Source: Parafilimonas sp.
GTDB taxonomy: Bacteria > Bacteroidota > Bacteroidia > Chitinophagales > Chitinophagaceae
DNA: 5,563 nucleotides
Assembly (NCBI GenBank): GCA_023251275.1
Contig: JAHEZC010000218.1
Location: 1-5,563, forward strand
Reading direction: 5' to 3'
The position numbers and the translations under genes were made by a program. Under the pieces are notes generated by a model. That model worked only from the letters and a program-made list of their open reading frames with translations, was not told the origin of the DNA and ran no database searches. Numbering within the stretch: the stretch's first letter is position 1; every line of letters begins with the position of its first letter. Shown piece by piece: positions 1 to 5,563 of this stretch.

Positions 1-1543
1 TAAAATCAGAATAACGCAAAGAATACAGATCGTTCTCATTTTTTGGCGCATCCACACCGCTGAAATCATATCCTATTTTCTTTGCACTGCTTTCTACTTC
101 CTGCGCTAAGAAGCCAGTATAAATTACTTTTTCTTTTGCGGCAACAGCATCTGCATTTTCCTTATCGTTATTTTTTACCTGCGCATTCCCTTTGTGAAGA
201 AATGTTTCCACGCCTGAAATATCAAGATTGTAGGTAACAGGCCGAAGCATTTTTATAAACTCGAGACCAGGTACATTTTCTTTAATATTCTTTTTAAATC
301 TTTTGTCAGATAAAGTACTCCATCCAACCTGGCCCCCGATACTGGTGACAGTACTGTTCCCGATACGCACCTGGTTACTTGCTGTTACTGTTGAACTGTT
401 ACCGAAGGCAGAAGAATTGGAAAAGTTTCCTGCTGAGCAATTTGAATAGCTGCCAACGAAAGTATTATTATGTCCCATTGTATTGGTACCCCCCGATGTG
501 TAACCGCTTGCTACGTTTTCATAACCGACAGTATTCGCCTGCATTGAATATTCTCCGACAGCAACATTTGAACTCCCTGATTCGTTTTTAGACAAGGAGC
601 TACCGCCTAATGCGCAGTTATAAATACCGGTGGAATTAGTATATAATGCCCTAAGTCCAATTGCAGCATTTTCAAGCCCTTCAGTATTGTTGTATAATGA
701 ATACTTTCCGCACGCTGTATTACCACTGCCTTCTTTATTATAGTATAATGAATAAGCTCCTGCAGAAACATTCTCGCTTCCTGTTGTATTGGAATAAAGT
801 GAAAAAGAACCATTGGCAGTGTTTGATGACCCGGAACTGTCTGCAGCAAGTGAATAATTGCCTGTTGCAGTATTGTCATACCCACTGGTATTGTTTTCCA
901 AAGCTGCAAAACCATAAGCGCTGTTATTATTTCCGCTTTTATTGTAGTACAACGAGAAGGCTCCTGTAGTAGTATTGTGCGATCCGGTTGTATTGTAAGA
1001 ACCTGCATTGGCGCCTGTAAATGTGTTTCCATTGCCTGTATTGGCTGTATTGAAACCTGCGCCGAGAAATGTATTGTTTACTCCGGTAATGTCCAGCACT
1101 TTCCCTGTTCCGATATAGTAGCTGCCACCTGCATACACATTTTTCCAATTCATTATGTTGGAGCCAAGATTTATTGTATTGTTAGCATTCGGAGATAAGT
1201 CAACATTTACCGCTGTTGTTACTGAGAGATTTGAGAGCGTTTTATTAGCACCTGCTGCGGGTGTCACAGCAGTCCACGCAGTTCCACTATAATAATAAAA
1301 TCCAGGTGCTGCATTTGTTTGATAGATCATTAATCCTGCAACGGGTGATACGATTGCATCACGCTGTGCTTTTGTCATTCTCGGAATTAGCAGCCCGCTT
1401 GTTGTGGATTTTATTTCAAGTGCAGATGATGCATTGGGAGTGGTTGTGCCAATACCCGTGCTGCCCGTTGAAGGGAATGTGTTTTGTGCATTCAGCAAAA
1501 TTGGCGATGCAAATGCAAGAATGAGATAAAATATATTTTTCAT
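1..1543 (-). CDS. Secreted repeat fibre protein with tail-fibre (S74) chaperone domain, C-terminus off window
   Basis: This frame is open from an ATG at 1543-1541 to the left edge, giving 514 residues with no stop, so the C-terminus is missing. Residues 1-19 look like a signal peptide (MKNIFYLILA..., then LNA before Q20). Residues 20-183 form an N-terminal module with a GIGTTTPNAS motif, a PRMTKAQRDAI segment and a GFYYY motif, typical of Bacteroidota tail-fibre-domain proteins. Residues 184-387 are twelve 17-residue repeats. From about 405 a Peptidase_S74 intramolecular chaperone domain begins: S412 and K417 in LSDKRFKKNI have the Ser/Lys spacing of the self-cleaving dyad, followed by LRPVTYN and GFLAQEVE. 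It is a clear paralogue of the gene at 1571-3877 (about 70% identity by eye over the N-terminal module), 27 bp downstream of it and without its own evident promoter, so co-transcription is likely. No Shine-Dalgarno is visible. Whether it ends in a T9SS sorting domain cannot be seen. Role inferred: exported trimeric surface fibre; its ligand is unknown. Confidence 0.88.
   Translation of the reverse strand, partial: MKNIFYLILAFASPILLNAQNTFPSTGSTGIGTTTPNASSALEIKSTTSGLLIPRMTKAQRDAIVSPVAGLMIYQTNAAPGFYYYSGTAWTAVTPAAGANKTLSNLSVTTAVNVDLSPNANNTINLGSNIMNWKNVYAGGSYYIGTGKVLDITGVNNTFLGAGFNTANTGNGNTFTGANAGSYNTTGSHNTTTGAFSLYYNKSGNNNSAYGFAALENNTSGYDNTATGNYSLAADSSGSSNTANGSFSLYSNTTGSENVSAGAYSLYYNKEGSGNTACGKYSLYNNTEGLENAAIGLRALYTNSTGIYNCALGGSSLSKNESGSSNVAVGEYSMQANTVGYENVASGYTSGGTNTMGHNNTFVGSYSNCSAGNFSNSSAFGNSSTVTASNQVRIGNSTVTSIGGQVGWSTLSDKRFKKNIKENVPGLEFIKMLRPVTYNLDISGVETFLHKGNAQVKNNDKENADAVAAKEKVIYTGFLAQEVESSAKKIGYDFSGVDAPKNENDLYSLRYSDF
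383..994 (-). repeat. Array of twelve 17-residue (51-bp) coding repeats
   Basis: Residues 184-387 of the left-hand fibre gene divide without gaps into twelve units of exactly 17 residues. The rough consensus is N-T-x-G-x-x-N-x-A-x-G-x-x-S-L-Y-x, for example NTTGSENVSAGAYSLYY. The last two units are degenerate. The invariant period, with Gly at positions 4 and 11 and Asn at 1 and 7, suggests a beta-solenoid or beta-roll like the head repeats of trimeric autotransporter adhesins, though those have a shorter period. At DNA level the units are well diverged, so this is an old array rather than a recent slippage product. Confidence 0.85.
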
Positions 1544-1570
1544 ACTAAATGTGTTGAATGGTTTAAAAAA

Positions 1571-3877
1571 TTACTTTGCCTGCACCATTTGTTTAGTTCC
1601 GATCAGTTTACCGTCAACCAGTAATGTGTATTGATAAATGCCTGAAGGAAGTTCATTTGTATTGACTACGATGCTGCCATTGCCACTACCATTTAACTTT
1701 ACTGTTTTTATGATCGCACCGCTGTTATTATAAAAATTAATCAATGCATTGCCGTTATTTTCAGGCAAATAATAGTTTATGGTAGTAGCATTGGTGAAAG
1801 GATTGGGAAAATTTTGTTCAAGCCTCGATGAAGCGCCAAGTTGTACTTTTTGCGATTGTGAGAATGTTGCGGGAGCAGGAGTAACAGATTGATTTTGCAA
1901 CAAAGCTTTTAAAGTATCAACTTGCTTTTGCAGTTGTTCATTTTGCTTTGATAATTCCTGCACTGCTTTTACAAGGCTCGGTATAAAATCAGCATATACG
2001 AGACTGTAGTTGTCTTTATCATTTTGAGGATGATTAATGCCGTCAAAATCATAACTTATTTGTTGTGCAGTTTTTTCTACTTCCTGCGCAACAAAACCTG
2101 TTCTTTTTTTCTGCGATACTTTGCTGTAAGCATCTTTTTCAATATTTAACAGAGAATCTTTTACGCCGATGAATTTTGCAAACTTCAATTCATCTATATT
2201 ATAGGTTACGGGCCTCAGCTTATTAATGAATTCGAGACCCGGCACATTTTCTTTTATATTTGTTTTAAAACGGCCATCGCTGAGTATGCTCCAGCCCACA
2301 TGCCCGCCGATTACGGTTACACTGTTATTGCCAATCACTGCTTTGTTGCTTGCATTCACAACTGCGTTATACCCGATGGCAATTATATTGGTTAGTGCAC
2401 CCGAACTTGCATCTGCGCCATAACCTACTGCTGTATTAGTGCTGCCGGTTGTATTTGTGGAGAGTGATGCATAGCCAACTGAAGTATTGGCATTTCCATT
2501 GTTATTGCCCAGACTGTTAAAGCCTATAGCAGTATTCCCTGAACCCGCATAGTTATTGAAAAGTGAATTACTTCCCTGGGCAGTATTATAATTTCCAGTT
2601 GCACTGGTTGCTAAAGCAAAATCGCCGAAAGCACTGTTATGAATACCTGTGGTGTTAAGCTGTAGTGCCGAGGAACCCATTACGGTATTTGAATACCCGG
2701 TAGTATTGCTGTATAAAGTAAGAAACCCATTACTTGTGTTATTATAGCCAGACGTATTGAGGTATTGTGAACTATATCCGATGGCGGTATTATAATAGCC
2801 GGAAGTATTGGTGTACATAGCTTTAGAACCAATCGCTATATTCTTTGTATCACCAGATCTTTCATTATACAAGGAAGAGTCGCCGATAGCAACCAGGTTA
2901 CTGGCGCTCATGTTAGCAAATAAAGCACTCGTTCCAATTGCTATATTACTGTACCCGGTAGTATTATGCTGCATTGCATTATTGCCTGCTGCAACGTTAT
3001 CATTTCCGGATATATTGGATAACATTGCCATGTTGCCTATTGCAACATTCCTTGACCCTGTTGTATTGCTTTGCATAGCGTTTGTACCCATTGCACTATT
3101 GTTAAATCCGGTAGTATTTGAATAGAGCGAGTAATAGCCGTGGGCAGTGTTTAAATAACCTGTAGTGTTAAGTGCGAGAGAATAAATGCCCGTGCCCGTA
3201 TTTTTATAGCCCGAATTATTAGACCCCAAAGCGGAGAAGCCGTAAGCACTGTTAAGTTCCCCGGTTGTGTTATTACCGAGTGCATAAGTGCCCGTAGCGG
3301 TGTTTAATGAGCCGGTTGTATTAAATTCTCCGGTAGCTGCGCCTATAAATGTATTTCCATTTCCTGTATTTGCAGAATTCTCTGTTACTCCAACAAATGT
3401 ATTGTTTACACCCGTTACGTCAAGTACCTTGTTAGTCCCAATATAATAGCTGCCTGCTGCGTACACATTCATCCACCCCAATGATGAAGAGCCAAGATTT
3501 ATTGTTTTGTTGACATTAGGAAGCAGATCAACATTTATCGCTGTTGGCGCCGTAAGGTTAGAAAGTGTTCTATTGGCGCCTGCGGCAGGTGTCACAGCAG
3601 CCCATGCTGAACCATTGTAGTAATAAAATCCCGGAGTTGAATTTGTTTGAAAGATCATTAAGCCCGTTGCCGGTGATGCAATAGCATTGCGCTGAGCCAA
3701 CGTCATTCGCGGAGCAAGCATTCCTTTTGTAGTAGAAGTAATGTCAAGCAGTGATGATGCGTTCGGTGATGAAGTACCAATTCCCACACTTCCTGAAGAG
3801 GGAAAAGTATTTTGTGCACCTGAGTGTTCAATCAATAAGTAAAGCGCAATGCTGAGCGTAAAAATTACTTTTTTCAT
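1571..3877 (-). CDS. Secreted repeat fibre protein: S74 chaperone domain plus T9SS type A sorting domain
   Basis: Complete gene of 768 residues, starting at ATG 3877-3875 and ending at TAA 1573-1571. Residues 1-21 are a signal peptide (hydrophobic core IFTLSIALYLLI, cleavage expected after SGA, leaving Q22). Residues 22-185 are the N-terminal module (GIGTSSPNAS, PRMTLAQRNAI, GFYYYNG). Residues 186-491 are eighteen repeats of about 17 residues. About 525-632 is a Peptidase_S74 intramolecular chaperone domain with S533 and K538 in LSDGRFKTNI, LRPVTYN and GFVAQEVE; in phage endosialidases this domain drives trimer folding and then cuts itself off just before the Ser. Residues 634-662 are a coiled coil (LVKAVQELSKQNEQLQKQV...). 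About 686-768 is a T9SS type A C-terminal domain (NFPNPF, then LPSGIYQYTLLVDGK), the signal for export across the outer membrane and usually surface attachment. No cysteines are present. Role inferred: trimeric cell-surface or released fibre, perhaps adhesive; the ligand cannot be read from sequence. Confidence 0.93.
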   Translation of the reverse strand: MKKVIFTLSIALYLLIEHSGAQNTFPSSGSVGIGTSSPNASSLLDITSTTKGMLAPRMTLAQRNAIASPATGLMIFQTNSTPGFYYYNGSAWAAVTPAAGANRTLSNLTAPTAINVDLLPNVNKTINLGSSSLGWMNVYAAGSYYIGTNKVLDVTGVNNTFVGVTENSANTGNGNTFIGAATGEFNTTGSLNTATGTYALGNNTTGELNSAYGFSALGSNNSGYKNTGTGIYSLALNTTGYLNTAHGYYSLYSNTTGFNNSAMGTNAMQSNTTGSRNVAIGNMAMLSNISGNDNVAAGNNAMQHNTTGYSNIAIGTSALFANMSASNLVAIGDSSLYNERSGDTKNIAIGSKAMYTNTSGYYNTAIGYSSQYLNTSGYNNTSNGFLTLYSNTTGYSNTVMGSSALQLNTTGIHNSAFGDFALATSATGNYNTAQGSNSLFNNYAGSGNTAIGFNSLGNNNGNANTSVGYASLSTNTTGSTNTAVGYGADASSGALTNIIAIGYNAVVNASNKAVIGNNSVTVIGGHVGWSILSDGRFKTNIKENVPGLEFINKLRPVTYNIDELKFAKFIGVKDSLLNIEKDAYSKVSQKKRTGFVAQEVEKTAQQISYDFDGINHPQNDKDNYSLVYADFIPSLVKAVQELSKQNEQLQKQVDTLKALLQNQSVTPAPATFSQSQKVQLGASSRLEQNFPNPFTNATTINYYLPENNGNALINFYNNSGAIIKTVKLNGSGNGSIVVNTNELPSGIYQYTLLVDGKLIGTKQMVQAK
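1985..3877 (-). repeat. Gene-scale tandem duplication (second copy at 1-1543)
   Basis: The segment encoding residues 1-631 of the complete fibre protein aligns end to end with the whole visible part of its left-hand neighbour (ending YSLVYADF here and YSLRYSDF there). Similarity is also visible in DNA: an identical 17-base string occurs at 3489-3505 and 1161-1177. The copies lie head to tail in the same orientation with 27 bp between them. They differ by seven repeat units, two signal-peptide residues and a divergent loop inside the chaperone domain. This indicates a local duplication followed by long divergence. Confidence 0.85.
2405..3322 (-). repeat. Array of eighteen ~17-residue (51-bp) coding repeats
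   Basis: Residues 186-491 of the complete fibre gene form eighteen units with consensus N-T-T-G-Y-x-N-T-A-x-G-x-x-A-L-x-S, for example NTTGSRNVAIGNMAMLS. Sixteen units are exactly 17 residues long. The unit starting at 339 (ERSGDTKNIAIG...) has 18 and the unit starting at 459 (NNGNANTSVG...) has 16, so the total is still 18 x 17 residues. The repeat resembles YadA/Hep_Hag-type head repeats in its N/T/G pattern. A beta-solenoid fold is inferred, not shown. Confidence 0.87.
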
Positions 3878-3897
3878 TTTGTGTTATTTTTAAACCA

Positions 3898-3928
3898 CAA
3901 AGATTTACAGGGGAAAATATTTTGGCAA
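3898..3928 (-). promoter_or_regulatory. Candidate Bacteroidota promoter for the fibre gene(s)
   Basis: Read on the minus strand, AATCTTTG (3905-3898) matches the Bacteroidota -7 consensus TAnnTTTG at all but one position. It follows a TTG (3928-3926, a partial -33 TTTG) after a 20-base spacer, within the usual 19-21. The -7 box lies 20 bases before the ATG at 3877, leaving a short leader. Both boxes are imperfect and the region is AT-rich, so a chance match is quite possible. If real, it would transcribe both fibre genes. Confidence 0.35.
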
Positions 3929-3932
3929 CACA

Positions 3933-3980
3933 CGAAAGGGTGAAAACGTGAAAGGTGAGACATGAAAGAGCGAAAAGAAA
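3933..3980. repeat. Imperfect 7-8-bp purine-rich tandem repeat upstream of fibre gene
   Basis: On the plus strand GAAA (once GAGA) recurs at 3934, 3942, 3950, 3957, 3964 and 3972, with steps of 8, 8, 7, 7 and 8. The units read like (T/C)GAAAGG, for example TGAAAACG, TGAAAGG, TGAAAGAG. This is an imperfect short tandem repeat lying just upstream of the candidate promoter boxes, in the 135-bp gap between the response regulator and the fibre gene. Its function is unknown. Confidence 0.55.
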
Positions 3981-4012
3981 TATAAAGAACAAAATAAAAA
4001 GGGAACTTGTAT

Positions 4013-4654
4013 TTATTCTACGATGCGGTAGCGGAAAGCTTTTGCTACAGCTTCGCCCATGTTGCGCACATGCAGCTTTTCATAAATTTTTTTGACACGC
4101 GATTTTATTGCATCTGCAGAAAGAAAAAGTTCATCAGCAATCATTTTTATACTATTGCCTTCAGCAAGGAGTTTAAGTACTCTCCGCTCGCCATCAGTGA
4201 GTTCAAAATTATTGGAAGGCGTTTGCCTTTTTTCTTTAAATAGCTCAATCACTTTTTTTGCGATAAGCGGCGTCATAGGCGCACCGCCATTATATAATTC
4301 GGTAATGGCGTCAAGGATTTTTGCCGGAGGCGTACGCTTTAATAAATAACCAGAAGCCCCATGCAATATTGCCTCAAAAATATTTTTTTCATCCTCAAAC
4401 ACCGTGAGCATCAGCACTAATGTTTCCGGCGCATTTGCATGAATAAGTTTTAATCCCTCAATTCCGTTTACTTCCGGCATATCAATATCCATAAGGATTA
4501 CATCGGGATTAAGTGTTTCCAATTGCTCCAATACACTACTGCAATTGGGAAAAGCCCCGGCTAATTTAAAGCCCTCTGTACCGCGCAACAAAGCCGAGAG
4601 GCTGTCGCTGAGGTCTTTATTATCCTCGTAAATTAAAACACGTATCGCTGACAT
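4013..4654 (-). CDS. NarL/LuxR-family DNA-binding response regulator
   Basis: Complete at 213 residues, a normal length for the family. Residues 4-120 are a receiver domain: acidic E10/D11, phospho-acceptor D56 in VILMDIDMP, T84 in LMLTVF and K106 in GYLLKR are all at the expected places. Residues 151-208 are a LuxR-type helix-turn-helix (LTDGERRVLKLLAEG, then IADELFLSADAIKSRVKKIYEKL and VRNMGEAV). Phosphorylation of D56 is expected to promote dimerisation and DNA binding. It starts at ATG 4654-4652, 51 bp after the stop of the histidine kinase, so the two probably form an operon and a cognate pair. The upstream sequence is AT-rich with no Shine-Dalgarno, normal for Bacteroidota. Targets are unknown; the fibre genes just downstream are candidates only by position. 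Confidence 0.93.
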   Translation of the reverse strand: MSAIRVLIYEDNKDLSDSLSALLRGTEGFKLAGAFPNCSSVLEQLETLNPDVILMDIDMPEVNGIEGLKLIHANAPETLVLMLTVFEDEKNIFEAILHGASGYLLKRTPPAKILDAITELYNGGAPMTPLIAKKVIELFKEKRQTPSNNFELTDGERRVLKLLAEGNSIKMIADELFLSADAIKSRVKKIYEKLHVRNMGEAVAKAFRYRIVE

Positions 4655-4705
4655 AAATTTAAAAGGTAAAGGTAACAGGCATTTTATTTTAGCTGCTTCA
4701 CCCGA

Positions 4706-5563
4706 TCAGGTGAATTTTTGTTTCAGCAAAATTCGGGTACCGTTACCGGGCAATGAATTTATTTGAAACTCAGCTTTCATTTGTGCTGCCCTTTCCTGCA
4801 TGTTTCTTAAACCATTACCATCATTTTTTTCCTGCCTGATAAAACCAATTCCATCATCATTTATCTGCATGATCAAATATTGTTGCTGCAACTCAATATT
4901 TACATAAATATTTTTTGCTCCTGAATATTTCGCTGCATTATTGATAGCTTCTTTAAAAATTAAATACCATTCGCGGCGGTATTGCATGGGTATAATAGTG
5001 CCCTTAATTTTATCATCAACTATAAACTGAAAACGAATATTTTTTGGCTCCAGCATTTCAGATGCATACAATTTCATTCTCACCAAAACTTTTTCAATTG
5101 TGTCATTCACCGGGTTAATGGCCCAGATAATATCGCTCATATTATCCAGCATGTTTTGTGAGCTGTTTTTTATCCTTCCAAGATATTCGGCTGATTGGGC
5201 ATTTTCTTTTTCCAATTGTTTTCCTGCCACTTCGCTCCATATATTGATACTCGTAAGTGTGGAGCCTACATCATCATGCAGGTCCCTGGAAATTTTGGAG
5301 CGTATTTTTTCTACTGCAATCATGCGATCCATTCTCAGCCTGTAAATAAAATATAAGAGGGCTGCAACTGCCAACACACATAAAGTATAAAACCACCAGG
5401 TTTTCCAGAAGGGCGGTTTAATGTAAATCATCATACCTGCCTGCTGCGGATTTTCCGTACCATCGGGATTGATGGCTTTTACATGCAAAGTGTAACTGCC
5501 GCCGGGGAGATTAGAATAAGAAGCATAGTTGCCTGTATTGGATGAAATCAATTCTTTATCCCA
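4706..5563 (-). CDS. Sensor histidine kinase, C-terminal part (Y_Y_Y end, TM helix, HisKA_3, HATPase_c)
   Basis: The frame is open at the right edge, so only the last 285 residues are seen; the TTG at 5551 is an internal Leu codon, not a start. Visible residues 1-46 are the end of a Y_Y_Y domain (YSNLPGGSYTLHVKAINPDG), which in this family normally follows a periplasmic two-component-regulator beta-propeller, here expected beyond the edge. Residues about 54-74 are one transmembrane helix (WKTWWFYTLCVLAVAALLYF). A HisKA_3 dimerisation domain follows, with the phospho-acceptor H96 in SRDLHDDVGSTL (His codon 5278-5276). The HATPase_c domain has an N box (FKEAINNAAKYS), a G1 box (NDDGIGF) and a glycine-rich G2 region (GNGLRNMQERA, then LPGNGTRI). 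All catalytic motifs look intact, so it should be an active LytS/NarX-like kinase that phosphorylates the adjacent regulator. The ligand sensed cannot be inferred. Confidence 0.93.
   Translation of the reverse strand, partial: WDKELISSNTGNYASYSNLPGGSYTLHVKAINPDGTENPQQAGMMIYIKPPFWKTWWFYTLCVLAVAALLYFIYRLRMDRMIAVEKIRSKISRDLHDDVGSTLTSINIWSEVAGKQLEKENAQSAEYLGRIKNSSQNMLDNMSDIIWAINPVNDTIEKVLVRMKLYASEMLEPKNIRFQFIVDDKIKGTIIPMQYRREWYLIFKEAINNAAKYSGAKNIYVNIELQQQYLIMQINDDGIGFIRQEKNDGNGLRNMQERAAQMKAEFQINSLPGNGTRILLKQKFT

Noticed and set aside
607..1032. Minus-strand 141-codon frame, plus several plus-strand frames, in 379-1524
   Set aside because: They overlap the well-supported fibre frame (1-1543) and show no recognisable domain; their periodic composition is again a by-product of the repeat array.
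2808..3125. Plus-strand open frame of 105 codons encoding a periodic hydrophobic peptide (PVVLCCIALLP-like)
   Set aside because: It is the antisense of the 51-bp coding repeats. Because 51 is divisible by three, every frame across the array is periodic, so the pattern reflects the repeats and not a membrane protein gene.
3981..4012. T-rich stretch (minus strand) just after the response regulator stop
   Set aside because: No stem precedes the T-rich sequence, so a rho-independent terminator is not supported.
4092..4349. Plus-strand frames over the response regulator (also 4007-4243) and over the kinase (5100-5345)
   Set aside because: These are shadows of strongly supported minus-strand genes and contain no domain signal.
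4697..4714. Inverted repeat TTCACC-N6-GGTGAA at the histidine kinase stop codon
   Set aside because: The arms are only 6 bp, and on the transcribed strand no T-run follows, so it is not a convincing terminator; the operon probably reads through.
5549..5551. TTG as possible start of the histidine kinase
   Set aside because: The frame continues upstream to the window edge (WDKE before it) and the sequence there is the middle of a Y_Y_Y domain, so the true start lies outside.

Overview
The window is an AT-rich stretch from a member of the Bacteroidota, probably a Chitinophagaceae-like environmental lineage. Three things point there: a type IX secretion (T9SS) type A C-terminal sorting domain, a sensor kinase that joins the end of a Y_Y_Y domain to a membrane helix and a HisKA_3/HATPase_c core, and gene starts without Shine-Dalgarno sequences. 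The genus is inference. All four genes lie on the minus strand, so transcription runs from the high-coordinate end to the low one.

In transcription order: (1) the C-terminal 285 residues of a membrane sensor histidine kinase (4706-5563), cut by the right edge; (2) 51 bp later, a NarL/LuxR-type response regulator (4013-4654), its likely partner; (3) after a 135-bp gap with a candidate promoter and a short quasi-repeat, a complete 768-residue secreted fibre-like protein (1571-3877); (4) 27 bp later, a paralogue of that protein (1-1543), which is open to the left edge and lacks its C-terminus.

The two large proteins are the notable content. Each has a signal peptide, a conserved N-terminal module, a long array of 17-residue Asn/Thr/Gly-rich repeats (18 units in one, 12 in the other) and a C-terminal Peptidase_S74-type intramolecular chaperone (the 'tail fiber domain' of phage tailspikes) with the Ser/Lys pair expected for self-cleavage. 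The complete copy then continues into a coiled coil and a T9SS sorting domain. The likely picture is a pair of duplicated, exported, phage-tailspike-like trimeric surface fibres. Their length before the chaperone differs by exactly seven repeat units plus two signal-peptide residues.

The two-component pair may or may not control the fibre genes; only adjacency and shared orientation suggest it. No RNA genes, mobile elements, CRISPR arrays or convincing terminators were found.
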